Source of the DNA: Campylobacterales bacterium
GTDB lineage: Bacteria; Campylobacterota; Campylobacteria; Campylobacterales; Hydrogenimonadaceae
Reading direction: 5' to 3'
DNA length: 64,000 nt
Assembly (NCBI GenBank): GCA_027081015.1
Contig: JALWMA010000082.1
Location: 1 to 64,000, forward strand
The notes below the pieces were generated by a model. That model made no database searches. It saw nothing but the letters and a program-made list of their open reading frames with translations, and was not told where the DNA came from. Positions 49,284 to 58,389 of the stretch are shown here, one piece after another. How positions within the stretch are numbered: position 1 is the stretch's first letter; each line of letters starts with the position of its first letter. A program made the position numbers and the translations under genes.

Positions 49284-51880
49284 TTTCCGCCTCCTTTCGG
49301 GGTATACTCCAGTACTACCGGTTCGCTGAAGTTTGGCACGTCGTCATATGTGAAAACGGCATAATACTTCTTTACGTCCAGCGCTCCGAAGTCGTCGTAT
49401 GTCCAGCTGTCCTGTCCGCCATAGAGCTTGTCGCCGTCATACGGCGAGATGGGAACCCTGAAGGGGTTCTTTATAACGAAAACACCTCTGAAATCCCGAT
49501 CGTCGGGATTTCTCCATTCGAGCCTTATCTTGTCGTTTTCGACTCTGTAGCGCAGGTTTTCGACGGCGGCTACAGGGCGGCGGCGCTTGTGCAGATACTC
49601 CACGACCAGCCGGGGCGTATACTCGGGGTGCGAACTGTGCCACTCGACAACCGAATTTTTCACCAGCTTCTTCGCACTGCTCGGACGCAGCAAAAAGGCG
49701 ATGCCCTTTCCGCCTCTGAGCATATTTCCGAACTCCTGTATCGCATATGTATCGAAAACGAAGACCTGCTCTCCGTTTTTGAGATCGCCGGCGCTCACAT
49801 CGTAACCTATGTTCTCTATGATGCGCCGCTCTTTTATGGCCTCATAATCCCTCTCGGAGGCGGCATCTATCATCTCGAGATGGAACCGGATGTTCTCTTT
49901 GGCATAGACCTTCACGGGCTTGAGAACCACATATGCCCGTGTTATCTGCATAAAGTCCAGATCCGGCAGAGATCCGAGCTCGAAATCGAAAGTGGAGTAG
50001 ATCTTTTTTCCATCACCGTCGAACCCGGCCGCAATTTTACCCTCTTCTACGCCGCCTGCCATTACGGTAAAGCTCCGCTTGGGAAAGAGTTCGAGCTTTT
50101 TTGGCGCAAGCGTATAGGTTATCTCCAGGTGCGGCCTGAAAGCGAGGCCTCCGCCGAACTTTCCGTAGCCTATATCCCACTGCATCATCTGTGAGCTTCT
50201 GCCTACATTTAGGGTTTTCGGCCCCTCCATTCTGAAGACCGCCTCTTTTTTCGCTATCTGCTCCTGCAAAACGGCACACTCTATCTCACTGAACTCCCAG
50301 CTCCTCCAGATACCCTGGGTCAGGTGGTTCGAGGGCGTAGGGCGCCCCACGTACGTAAGAGGCTTCATGCTCTCCACACTCTTGAAGTCGGTTATCTCTT
50401 CTATGCTCTCCCGGTCCACTATGGCTACACTCCACTCACCGAATTTCTCTACAGTGACACCTACGCGGTTCATAGGGTAGATACGGAGGCGGGCACGTTT
50501 TATAACGGCGTTTTCGGGAACCGTTTTGAGAGGTACGGTTATTACGGCGTAGCTTACTCCCTTCGCTTCACTTACGCCTACAAAGAGCGAATTCAGACCG
50601 AAATGCGAAGCGTTATCTTTCGCTTTCTCGGCCACATACCCCGTTTTGGACGGGATCGGAAAGTATGTACGGTGAAACTCGTCGTCGGCCACATGTGTGC
50701 GAATCGCCAACACGGGTGCAAACGGCGACTTGCGGCCGCTGCTCTTGTTTACGGCGCGTATATGGTAGAAGTAGAGAGTATCGCTTCTAAGGTTGTTGTC
50801 GCAGAAGCGGTTCGCCTGCGTGATGCCCATGAGGTTGAAGCGGCGGCAGTACGACTTTTCACGCCTGCTTCTGTATATCTCGAAATATATCTCGTCTCCG
50901 TCCTGCTCGTAAGGCTCCCACTCAAGTGTCACATTCTCCGTGCCCACATAGGTGGCCCTGAAGTTTTCCGGTCTCTCCATACGCCGCTCTTTGGCGTAGT
51001 TGGGGGCCTCCATGATAGCGGCGATAAGGGCCGGGATATGCTCCCTGATATGCTCTATCATATCGTCGAGATAGTCGGAGATGTTTCGCGTTCCGACCTC
51101 CACGACACTCGCTATTATCCCTCTGGAGTAGTAGAACTCCCTGCCGCTGCCGCTAATGAGCTTCGCCGGCGGTTTGCCCTGGTGTATTCCGTATTCTCGG
51201 TCGCTAATTTTTCTGATCTCTTCTGCCATATTGGCGCACAACACGTTCATGTCGGTCGTATCTATCGTATCTTCGTGTCTGAAGTCGTGTGCGGGGAAAA
51301 AAACGTTGCCCTGCGAGTGGTAATCGAGCGCTACGGCAATGTTCGGATGCGACTCCACGAAATCCCTGAGCGCCCTCGTTTCGGGTTCGCTGAAAGGTTC
51401 CGGACCGCCGTATATGTTGGATGTGGGCTTGTTCGACTTCACGAAGCCGACCGGGAAGTTTCTGTTTAGGTCGACACCGTAGCTGCCGTCGGCATTCTGT
51501 CTCCTGTTTTTGCGCCAGAACGAGAAGTGGTTGCGCGAATACTCGAAGCCGTCCGGGTTCGCGCACGGCACCATGTATATAGCGGCGTTTTCGAGTGCCG
51601 TCTGCACATCGTGGTCGTACTCTATGTTTCTGTCGACATACTGGGCGAAGCCGATGGCCAGCTCCAGCCCTATCCACTCTCTTGCGTGTATCGTTCCGGT
51701 AAAAAAGAGTGCCGGCTTTTGCGCGGCCTTTTGAACAGATTTCGAAATGGTTACCGCGACAATGTCGCGCTTCTCCCATGTCTGCCCTATGACTTCGACG
51801 GCAAACAGGTCCGGTCGTCTTTCGGCCAGCTCTTTAAATAGCGCGACCGCCTCATCGTACGAGTGGTAAAGCTGCTTCAA
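49280..51880 (-). CDS. M14-family zinc carboxypeptidase, multidomain
   Basis: An 866-aa protein. The M14 zinc carboxypeptidase core fills about residues 1-300: zinc ligands His65 and Glu68 in TIHAREWIGLE and His188 in ALDYHSQGN, substrate Arg in VDLNRNFPVG, and the catalytic Glu in VVEVGTRN near 265. Downstream is a fibronectin-III-like segment (about 310-400) and two beta-rich regions that resemble DNRLRE-type modules (about 400-590, 590-770), then another FN3-like end. No signal peptide is present, so it may act in the cytosol or be exported differently. Starts 4 nt inside the ATP-grasp/HhH gene end. Confidence 0.83.
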   Translation of the reverse strand: MKQLYHSYDEAVALFKELAERRPDLFAVEVIGQTWEKRDIVAVTISKSVQKAAQKPALFFTGTIHAREWIGLELAIGFAQYVDRNIEYDHDVQTALENAAIYMVPCANPDGFEYSRNHFSFWRKNRRQNADGSYGVDLNRNFPVGFVKSNKPTSNIYGGPEPFSEPETRALRDFVESHPNIAVALDYHSQGNVFFPAHDFRHEDTIDTTDMNVLCANMAEEIRKISDREYGIHQGKPPAKLISGSGREFYYSRGIIASVVEVGTRNISDYLDDMIEHIREHIPALIAAIMEAPNYAKERRMERPENFRATYVGTENVTLEWEPYEQDGDEIYFEIYRSRREKSYCRRFNLMGITQANRFCDNNLRSDTLYFYHIRAVNKSSGRKSPFAPVLAIRTHVADDEFHRTYFPIPSKTGYVAEKAKDNASHFGLNSLFVGVSEAKGVSYAVITVPLKTVPENAVIKRARLRIYPMNRVGVTVEKFGEWSVAIVDRESIEEITDFKSVESMKPLTYVGRPTPSNHLTQGIWRSWEFSEIECAVLQEQIAKKEAVFRMEGPKTLNVGRSSQMMQWDIGYGKFGGGLAFRPHLEITYTLAPKKLELFPKRSFTVMAGGVEEGKIAAGFDGDGKKIYSTFDFELGSLPDLDFMQITRAYVVLKPVKVYAKENIRFHLEMIDAASERDYEAIKERRIIENIGYDVSAGDLKNGEQVFVFDTYAIQEFGNMLRGGKGIAFLLRPSSAKKLVKNSVVEWHSSHPEYTPRLVVEYLHKRRRPVAAVENLRYRVENDKIRLEWRNPDDRDFRGVFVIKNPFRVPISPYDGDKLYGGQDSWTYDDFGALDVKKYYAVFTYDDVPNFSEPVVLEYTPKGGGK

Positions 51881-53409
51881 TAATCTTCCTGCTTTATGGC
51901 GATATGGTCGCGGATTTTAGCCAATTTCTTTTTACCCAGACCTTTTATTTTCAACATATCTTCGATCTTTTCGAAAGGCCCGTGCTTCTTTCTGAACTCC
52001 ACGATCTTCCCGGCCAGTTTTTTGCCTATCGCTTTTATCCCGCTCAGGCTCTTTGCATCGGCTTTGTTGATATCGACCCTGCCGTGAAGCTTCTCTGCCC
52101 ACACTTTCAGCGTCTGTTTCTCTATCCCCTCGAGTTCGAGCAGCTCTTCTATGCTCTTTATGTCACGGCTCCTTATGTAGCGGATAACCTCCACGGCTAT
52201 CTCCTCCTCCATGCCGTGAAGGGTCATCAGCTCAGTAAGCGTCACTCCCTCCAGTGAGATTTCGCTATCTTCGAGCCCATCGTGCCGCGCTTGTGACTTT
52301 TTCGACTCCTCCAGTATCTCTTCGGGCAGATCCTCTTCCCTCTCTATATGTCTGTGCAGATGGCTGTCGTCGGGAATATCTTCGGGAACGCTCTCTTCGG
52401 CAAGCTCCATATCCCATCTGCCCTCTTTGTCGTTAACGTAGTAGGCTCCGTCACTCGAGGGGATATATCTGCTGAACTCGATATGGCGCATGGTTCTAAG
52501 AAGCGAAGAGTCGATCTTGCCGAGCTCCTCCCAGTTATACAGCGGTATATGCGGCTTCGGAAAGCGCCCCTCGGAGAAGTCCCACATCAGATACCGGCCT
52601 ATCCAGTCCCTGAAGTACGGAAAGGCCGCAAATGCCGTAGCGCACTCCAGTATGTAGTACTTACCGTCATATTCGGCGATGTCGCAGGCCCAGTACTCCG
52701 CTTTTGCCGCCTTCGAAGCCTCCACCGCAAGCTCGAGCGCTCCCATCGGCACCCCTTCGTAGGTCATGTAGCCGCCCTGGGAAGTGTTGGTCAGGTCCAT
52801 ATCTTCACCCGCCACACGCCAGAAGGCGCATGCGGGCTTGTGGCCTATCAGCATCACTCTTATGTCGGCTTTCAGCGGGATGCACTCCTGAATATACATA
52901 GGCATATACTTTTTTTCGTCGAAAAGCTTTTTCGCTTCCTCTTTGCTTTTGACCTTGTGCACATAGTAGCCTCCATAATTCGAGGGGCCGTAGCTTCGCT
53001 TTATTATGACGGGGTAGTCGCACTTCTCGAGATAGCGGTACCCCTCATCTCTGTCGTAGAATATCTCCGTTTTGGGATGCGAGAGGTTGTGCTTTTCGCA
53101 AAATAGCGTCACATTCTCCTTGCTTTTGTTCGAAAACTGGGTCTCGAGCGAAGGGACAAACCTCACATGCGGAAGCTCCTTGGCTATCTCCCTGAAGGTT
53201 TCATAGGCTGTTGCGGGTATGTTGCCGATGAGGATATCGATCTTCTTCTTTTTCACCTCTTCTATGAACCTCTCTTTGTCGTTGCCCCAATGGTAGACGA
53301 CATGCTCTATCTTGTCGGGCCAGCCTTTGAAGTTGGATCTGTCGAAAAACCTCAAAACGTAGTCGAGGTAGAGGAGTCCCAGTTTAGGAAGTTTTCTCTT
53401 TTTGGCCAT
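51877..53409 (-). CDS. ATP-grasp ligase fused to helix-hairpin-helix domain
   Basis: A 510-aa protein. The first ~300 residues are a RimK/carboxylate-amine ligase-type ATP-grasp fold (VIIKRSYGPSNYGGYYVHK, YIQECIPLKADIRVMLIG, YYILECATAFAAF). Then an acidic linker (EESVPEDIPDDSHLHRHIERE) and a ComEA-like helix-hairpin-helix region to the C-terminus (VDINKADAKSLSGIKAIGKK, KIEDMLKIKGLGKKKLAKI). HhH modules usually bind DNA nonspecifically. An ATP-grasp joined to HhH is unusual and the combination is not one I know. Followed by the M14 gene with a 4-nt overlap. Confidence 0.83.
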   Translation of the reverse strand: MAKKRKLPKLGLLYLDYVLRFFDRSNFKGWPDKIEHVVYHWGNDKERFIEEVKKKKIDILIGNIPATAYETFREIAKELPHVRFVPSLETQFSNKSKENVTLFCEKHNLSHPKTEIFYDRDEGYRYLEKCDYPVIIKRSYGPSNYGGYYVHKVKSKEEAKKLFDEKKYMPMYIQECIPLKADIRVMLIGHKPACAFWRVAGEDMDLTNTSQGGYMTYEGVPMGALELAVEASKAAKAEYWACDIAEYDGKYYILECATAFAAFPYFRDWIGRYLMWDFSEGRFPKPHIPLYNWEELGKIDSSLLRTMRHIEFSRYIPSSDGAYYVNDKEGRWDMELAEESVPEDIPDDSHLHRHIEREEDLPEEILEESKKSQARHDGLEDSEISLEGVTLTELMTLHGMEEEIAVEVIRYIRSRDIKSIEELLELEGIEKQTLKVWAEKLHGRVDINKADAKSLSGIKAIGKKLAGKIVEFRKKHGPFEKIEDMLKIKGLGKKKLAKIRDHIAIKQEDY

Positions 53410-53459
53410 CTTTTTCTATCCTTTTGATTTATGTTATGCGAATACCGGACCGGACCGTA

Positions 53460-54371
53460 TTACCGTTTGGCCGCACTCTTCCTGTCGATCATATCGACGA
53501 TCATCTCAATCTTTCTGTCGTTGAAATCGAGCCCGAGCCTCTCCTGCTCCGGTGTGGCGAATGCGGGTATTCCGTTTATCTCCAGCACCAGGTACTCTCT
53601 CTTTTTTCTGTCATATATGATGTCGACACCTGCGATCTCCAGCCCCACGATCTCGACCGCTCTTTTCGCCAGATCCACTACCTCCTCCTCCGGTTCACGC
53701 AAAAAGACGCTCCCGCCGCTGGTTACGTTGGTGCGCCAGTCGGTACCTCCCGCCTTGCGCCCATAGCAGCCGACATATTTGCCGTCTACGATATCGACGC
53801 GGTAGTCCGTACGGTCGTAGTCTATGAACTTCTCCACATAGAAAAAGCGCAGGTCCATCTGGTTCAAAAAAGGGAGCAGCGTATCGAGCGTGGCTTCGCT
53901 GTCGATTTTCGTCAATCCGACTCCGCCCCATCCGTCCGTCGGCTTGTATACCATCTGCTTCCAACTACGGATGAACTTCTTCAAACGCTTCGAGTCGTCA
54001 CGGTGGCAGAGCCTGAAGTCGGGTGTGCTTACGCCGTTGTTTCTCAGCAGGTAACTTGTCTGGAACTTGTCTTCGGTAAGTTCGAAAGAGTCATAGTTGT
54101 TTATGCAGGGAACCATCCGGTTTAGCGCCTTGTACAGATACATCTGATACTGCGTCTGCTCGCCGGCATTGTAGCTGAAAAAGAGATCGAGCTTCTCCAT
54201 ATTGATGCCGTGGCAGCGAATATGGCCCCCTTTTACATAGGCGTCACGCAGATTCAGCCCCGTAATCGGCTCGATACCCCGATCTTTGAGCATCTTTACG
54301 ATTCTTTTTTCTATCCTGTCGCCGCCCCCGTTTTGGTACATCCAGATACCTACACGCCTCTTCTTACCCAC
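53460..54371 (-). CDS. RimK-like ATP-grasp ligase
   Basis: A 303-aa stand-alone ATP-grasp protein: nucleotide-binding stretch MVYKPTDGWGGVGLTKIDSE near 136-155, metal-binding region DYRVDIVDGKYVG, GVDIIYD and EYLVLEINGIPAF. It ligates a carboxylate to an amine in an ATP-dependent way; the substrate is unknown. Overlap of 8 nt with the M20 gene, and 50 nt to the next ligase gene. It resembles LysX/RimK-type glutamate- or amino-acid-adding enzymes. Confidence 0.85.
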   Translation of the reverse strand: MGKKRRVGIWMYQNGGGDRIEKRIVKMLKDRGIEPITGLNLRDAYVKGGHIRCHGINMEKLDLFFSYNAGEQTQYQMYLYKALNRMVPCINNYDSFELTEDKFQTSYLLRNNGVSTPDFRLCHRDDSKRLKKFIRSWKQMVYKPTDGWGGVGLTKIDSEATLDTLLPFLNQMDLRFFYVEKFIDYDRTDYRVDIVDGKYVGCYGRKAGGTDWRTNVTSGGSVFLREPEEEVVDLAKRAVEIVGLEIAGVDIIYDRKKREYLVLEINGIPAFATPEQERLGLDFNDRKIEMIVDMIDRKSAAKR

Positions 54372-55476
54372 AGATCGCTCCTCTCTCCTGGTGATGGGCC
54401 AGGACCCTGGTCATAAGCTCTATACGCTCTTCGAAACTCCTTTTCAGCGCTCTCTCCCTTACGGTATGGTCGCCGTCTCCGTAAGGGCCCAGACCGTCGA
54501 GCGTAACCACTCCGGCGGCGGCTACTATATTGGCATCGCTTACACCCCCGCGCATCTCGGTTCCGATCTTCATGCCGGCAATCTCGCCCATCGCTTCGAC
54601 CAGCTCCTTCTGCCATGCGTTGGGCTCCATCACATCACGCTGGATGGAGCCGCCGAGTCTCGATGAGGTACCCTTCACAAAAGATTCTGCCGCAATATCT
54701 TCCAGTCCGCACAGAAGCCTCTCACGCTCCCTGTTGTCGGCATACCTGAGCTCCAGCAGCAGTTTTGCGTGGGGGCTTACCGTATTTGCACCCACACCTC
54801 CTTCGATCCTGCCCACATTTACCGTCGACCCCTTTTGAAGGTCCGTCAGGGCCGTAAGTTTTTGAAGCTTCAGCGCCGCTTCGAGGTTAGCATCGCACCC
54901 TTTGTCGTAAGAGGTACCGGCATGAGCGCCCTTTCCCTCTATCGCAATCTCGAAGGTTCCTATCCCTTTTCGCCCCACGACCACCTCCATATCGGGACCG
55001 GCGGCTTCGAATACGAAACATTTGTCGTAGCCGGCGGCAAGTTCGCGGGTGAGCTGTCTGGAGTCGTCGCTTCCCGTCTCTTCGTCGCTGACAAGAAGAA
55101 AGTCGATGTCCTCGATTTTCGAAAACTTCTCATAAATCGCGCGAAGCGCCTCCAGAGCAACTATGTTGCCCCCCTTCATGTCGCACACACCCGGACCGTA
55201 CACCCACTCCTCGTCCTCTTCGAAACCCTCAAACGAACCGGGGTGGAATACGGTATCGAGATGACCGAGAAGAAGGATCTTCTCACGCTTTTCGGTTTTC
55301 GGCGAAGCGAACAGAAGATGGTCGCCTATGAGCTCCCTCTCGTATCTTTTTACTCCAAAGCCGATCTCTCCGAGCCATTCGGCGAAGAGATCCCCCACTC
55401 TGTCCACCCCATTTTTATTGTGCGTATGGGAGTTGATCAGAACGGTTTTCTCAAGATCGTTTTTCCATTTTTGCAT
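54364..55476 (-). CDS. M20-family metallopeptidase
   Basis: A 370-aa M20 hydrolase of the carboxypeptidase G2/ArgE/DapE type. Metal-site residues: GHLDTVFHPG (His, Asp), VCDMKGGN (Asp), SDEETGSDD (Glu-Glu) and the dimerisation-domain segment GAHAGTSYDKGCDAN. ATG 55476 is preferred over the TTG at 55545, because a minus-strand TATTAT box lies at 55511-55516 between them. First gene of the operon with two ATP-grasp ligases and an M14 peptidase. Confidence 0.85.
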   Translation of the reverse strand: MQKWKNDLEKTVLINSHTHNKNGVDRVGDLFAEWLGEIGFGVKRYERELIGDHLLFASPKTEKREKILLLGHLDTVFHPGSFEGFEEDEEWVYGPGVCDMKGGNIVALEALRAIYEKFSKIEDIDFLLVSDEETGSDDSRQLTRELAAGYDKCFVFEAAGPDMEVVVGRKGIGTFEIAIEGKGAHAGTSYDKGCDANLEAALKLQKLTALTDLQKGSTVNVGRIEGGVGANTVSPHAKLLLELRYADNRERERLLCGLEDIAAESFVKGTSSRLGGSIQRDVMEPNAWQKELVEAMGEIAGMKIGTEMRGGVSDANIVAAAGVVTLDGLGPYGDGDHTVRERALKRSFEERIELMTRVLAHHQERGAICG

Positions 55477-55510
55477 AGTATCCGCTTCCGGTTTTTCGAT
55501 ATTTTTAGAG

Positions 55511-55516
55511 ATAATA
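55511..55516 (-). promoter_or_regulatory. -10 box of the M20 operon
   Basis: Minus-strand TGGTATTATC, an extended -10, about 35 nt before ATG 55476. It argues against the upstream TTG start. Confidence 0.5.
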
Positions 55517-55562
55517 CCATTTTTGAGGTATAAGCTCTCTTTCAAACCCTCAGGATGCAGCG

Positions 55563-56264
55563 CTATGGTGCCGTTACAGCCCTAACCACCTCAAATTCGA
55601 GATAGGCAAGGGTGTACTCCTGCAGAATCTTTTTCGTCCGGGCAAAGGAGAGCTGCCGCTTCCCGCCGCTCACCCCGCTGCGCTTGATATAGCGGAGCAT
55701 CGAGAGCCTGTCGCTGAAATATAGTTCATATCTTAAAATATCGATTTCCGCATCGAAGTTTCTCTCTATCGCGGCTACCGTCTCCTCCCTGCTTCTTATG
55801 GGGGAGATCGTTCCGGCCGTACGGTGCAAAGATTCGAACGTCCCGGAGGTGAAGATGGCCAGCGCTACCGGCAGATCGAGCGAGGCTATGCGGCCAAGCG
55901 TCAGGTCGAGATCCCTGCTCCACTGCAGTGCCGACGAAGAGACAAGAAGGTCGAAACCCCCTTTCCTCAGCCTGTCATAGAGGCACGGATCGTCGAAGTC
56001 CGCCTCGAGTTTCTCCACCCCCTCGCCTCCGGGGTGGAGAGAGAGCATCTGCGGGGCGAGATCGACCGCACAATACTTTGTGAACGGATGTTCATAGGCC
56101 CTGAAGAAGCCGCCGCTGCCGCACCCGAGATCTACGATCCTCCCATACGGTCTTGCAATTTTTGAAGCGAGCGCCTTCGCGACACGCTCCTGTATGAGGC
56201 TGTAGCGTCCGTAACCGGATGCAAATCGCCGAAACTCTCTTTGTGGTTGCATATTGACTTTCAA
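55563..56264 (-). CDS. bioC: BioC-like malonyl-ACP O-methyltransferase
   Basis: A 233-aa class I SAM methyltransferase. N-terminal REFRRFASGYGRYSLIQERVA and SAM motif IVDLGCGSGGFFRAYE near 43-58, then SSSALQWSRDLD near 110 and a middle LAIFTSGTFESLH. This matches BioC, which starts biotin synthesis by methylating malonyl-ACP. No other bio gene adjoins it, so assignment rests on domain signatures only. It is divergent from secG. Confidence 0.72.
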   Translation of the reverse strand: MKVNMQPQREFRRFASGYGRYSLIQERVAKALASKIARPYGRIVDLGCGSGGFFRAYEHPFTKYCAVDLAPQMLSLHPGGEGVEKLEADFDDPCLYDRLRKGGFDLLVSSSALQWSRDLDLTLGRIASLDLPVALAIFTSGTFESLHRTAGTISPIRSREETVAAIERNFDAEIDILRYELYFSDRLSMLRYIKRSGVSGGKRQLSFARTKKILQEYTLAYLEFEVVRAVTAP

Positions 56265-56270
56265 TTTGGA

Positions 56271-56276
56271 TATAAT
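56271..56276 (+). promoter_or_regulatory. -10 box upstream of secG
   Basis: TTTGGATATAAT, an extended -10 like others in the window. It gives a leader of about 105 nt. A TTGACT lies too close to be its -35. Confidence 0.5.
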
Positions 56277-56383
56277 ATCGCGCTAATTATCCCCAAACTT
56301 CCAATAGAGTTTGCTGAACATAAGTCGCCGCACATCGCAAAAACCGTTTTTCGGCGCATCGATACAAAGAAGGATTTCATAAA

Positions 56384-56734
56384 ATGGTAACCGTACTATT
56401 CGTTACACAGATCGTTTTGACACTCATTTTGACTGTTCTCGTACTGCTTCAGAAGAGCTCCTCCATAGGGCTGGGGGCCTACAGCGGCTCCAACGAGTCG
56501 GTTTTCGGGGCCAAAGGGCCGGCCGGCTTCCTGGTAAAGGCCACCTTTACCGTCGGCATCATCTTTGTTCTAAACACCATCTTTCTCGGGTATCTCTATA
56601 ACAAAACCCACAACGAGTCGGTCGTAGACACCATCGAGACAGGGGCCAAAACCGTTCCCTCCGCACCGGCACTGCCGGTAACTCCGGCCGCACCTTCCGC
56701 CCCGGCCGTACCGCAGGCTCCAGCCGAAAAGTGA
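56384..56734 (+). CDS. secG: Preprotein translocase subunit SecG
   Basis: A 116-aa membrane subunit of SecYEG. Two membrane helices (VTVLFVTQIVLTLILTVLVLLQ; FLVKATFTVGIIFVLNTIFL) with the KSSSIGLGAYSGSNESVFGAKG loop typical of SecG. The last ~40 residues form an Ala/Pro/Val-rich tail with APSAPAVPQAP repeats, longer than in many SecG. Stop overlaps the next start as TGATG. Confidence 0.93.
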   Translation: MVTVLFVTQIVLTLILTVLVLLQKSSSIGLGAYSGSNESVFGAKGPAGFLVKATFTVGIIFVLNTIFLGYLYNKTHNESVVDTIETGAKTVPSAPALPVTPAAPSAPAVPQAPAEK

Positions 56735-57681
56735 TGCGTCCGCTTCTGGGGCTGTGGCTTCTGGCCCTGACCCTGCTGGCCGACGCCCATATCTTCGTCT
56801 ACCACCGCTTCGGCGACACCCGCTACCCCTCCACCGACACATCCATAGAGGTTCTGAGAAAACAGTTCGACTATTTCAGAAAAAACGGCTACGAGGTCAT
56901 TCCCCTCAGCCGGCTCGTCGAAGCGCTCCAAAAGGGTAAAAACATACCGGACAGCTGGGTAGTGCTTACGATAGACGACAGCTACAAGAGCTTCTATGAC
57001 AACGCTCTCGCGCTCTTCAAAGAGTACAGATACCCGTTCACACTCTTCGTCTACACCGGCGCCACGGAAGCGGGATATAGAGACTACATGAGCTGGAAGC
57101 AGATAGAAGAGGCGATGAAACATGGCGAGATCGGCTTCCACTCCCACACCCATCCGCATATGGTATCAAAGAGCGGCGACTACCTTAGAGAGGATTTCAG
57201 AAAAGGTCTCGAGCTTATGAAAAGAAGGCTCGGCATAGAGCCGCGCTACTTCGCCTACCCCTACGGGGAGTACGACGAGCGGGTCAAGAGCATCGCGAAG
57301 AGCTTCGGTTTCGATGCCGTATGCAACCAGAATGTCGGAGCCGTCTCGAAAGAGTCGGACCCGATGGATCTCGACAGGATAGCGCTGACCGGAGATCCAA
57401 ACCTTAAAAGCAAGCTGAAGATAAAGTATCTTCCGGCACAGTGGCTGGAGCCGAAAGGGTGGCCCGAGGATGGCGTGGTACGAAGGGTTCACGTCAAAAC
57501 TTCGGACCCAAACGCCGCCCGGGGGCGGCTCTACCTTACCGGCTACGGATGGAGAAGAGTGGCTCTTAAGAAGGGAGAGCTCGATACTACCCTGAACCTT
57601 CCTCTGAAAAATCGCAGGAGCCGTCTCATTTTAAAGCTTGAAAAAGATAGAATATCTACGAAAATAGTTGTGAAACCATAA
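56734..57681 (+). CDS. Polysaccharide deacetylase family protein (exported)
   Basis: A 315-aa NodB-type deacetylase with a short N-terminal signal sequence (GLWLLALTLLADA). Catalytic motif 1 VVLTIDDSYKSF and motif 2 HSHTHPHM are present, with the family's Tyr-rich RYFAYPYGEYDE later. The last ~70 residues form a beta-rich tail. ATG 56734 shares one base with the secG stop; GTG 56731 is also possible. It deacetylates a surface sugar or peptidoglycan; the substrate is unknown. Confidence 0.85.
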   Translation: MRPLLGLWLLALTLLADAHIFVYHRFGDTRYPSTDTSIEVLRKQFDYFRKNGYEVIPLSRLVEALQKGKNIPDSWVVLTIDDSYKSFYDNALALFKEYRYPFTLFVYTGATEAGYRDYMSWKQIEEAMKHGEIGFHSHTHPHMVSKSGDYLREDFRKGLELMKRRLGIEPRYFAYPYGEYDERVKSIAKSFGFDAVCNQNVGAVSKESDPMDLDRIALTGDPNLKSKLKIKYLPAQWLEPKGWPEDGVVRRVHVKTSDPNAARGRLYLTGYGWRRVALKKGELDTTLNLPLKNRRSRLILKLEKDRISTKIVVKP

Positions 57682-57693
57682 GGAGATTTGAGA

Positions 57694-58257
57694 ATGGAAG
57701 AGCTTAACGAAGTCTACGACTACGCCAAAGAGCATATGGAGAAGAGCCTGGAGGTGCTTAAAAAGGAGTTCACCACGATCAGGACGGGAAGGGTATCTAC
57801 CCACATCGTCGACAACATAAAGGTGGACTACTACGGAACACCGACACCCCTGAACCAGGTGGGAAGCGTCATCGCCACCGATGCGCAGACCATCACTATA
57901 AGCCCGTGGGAGAAGAACCTGCTGCCGGAAATAGAGCATGCGATACAGCAGGCGAACATCGGTGTGAACCCCAACAACGACGGAGAGACGATAAAGCTCT
58001 TCTTCCCGCCGATGACCGTGGAGCAGCGCCAAGAGAGCGCAAAACAGGCCAAGGCGATGGGCGAAAAGGCGAAAGTTGCCATAAGAAACATCCGAAGGGA
58101 TGCCAACGACAAGATAAAAAGGCTGGCCAAAGAGAAGGTCATCACCGAAGACGAGGAGAAGAGAGGCCACGACCAGGTGCAGAAGATAACCGACGAATTC
58201 GTCAAGAAGGTCGACGAACTGGTCAAGAAGAAGGAAGAAGAGGTGCTCAAAGTTTAG
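57694..58257 (+). CDS. frr: Ribosome recycling factor
   Basis: A 187-aa two-domain protein that dissociates post-termination ribosomes with EF-G. Family segments [25 protein letters not shown] (split here at ~27-52), [17 protein letters not shown] and [21 protein letters not shown] are present. ATG 57694 is chosen because AAGGAG ends 8 nt before it; TTG 57688 overlaps the ribosome-binding spacing. Confidence 0.96.
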   Translation: MEELNEVYDYAKEHMEKSLEVLKKEFTTIRTGRVSTHIVDNIKVDYYGTPTPLNQVGSVIATDAQTITISPWEKNLLPEIEHAIQQANIGVNPNNDGETIKLFFPPMTVEQRQESAKQAKAMGEKAKVAIRNIRRDANDKIKRLAKEKVITEDEEKRGHDQVQKITDEFVKKVDELVKKKEEEVLKV

Positions 58258-58284
58258 CGAATAACGGGTAACGAAAAAGAGGAT

Positions 58285-58331
58285 AGTCGCTTCGCTCCCT
58301 TCATATTTTAAATATTGTCCGCGAAGCGGCT
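58285..58331 (+). repeat. Imperfect inverted repeat between frr and pyrE
   Basis: AGTCGCTTCGC (58285-58295) and GCGAAGCGGCT (58321-58331) pair at 10 of 11 positions, with an ATTTTAAAT core between. The 132-nt spacer also has CGAATAACGG and CTATTCGTTTTTC at its ends, partly complementary, so a longer hairpin or small repeat element is possible. A terminator for frr is the simplest explanation. Confidence 0.4.
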
Positions 58332-58389
58332 CACCCTCACTATTCGTTTTTCACTCTTCTCTTTTCACTAACCAATTATAAGGTACACG

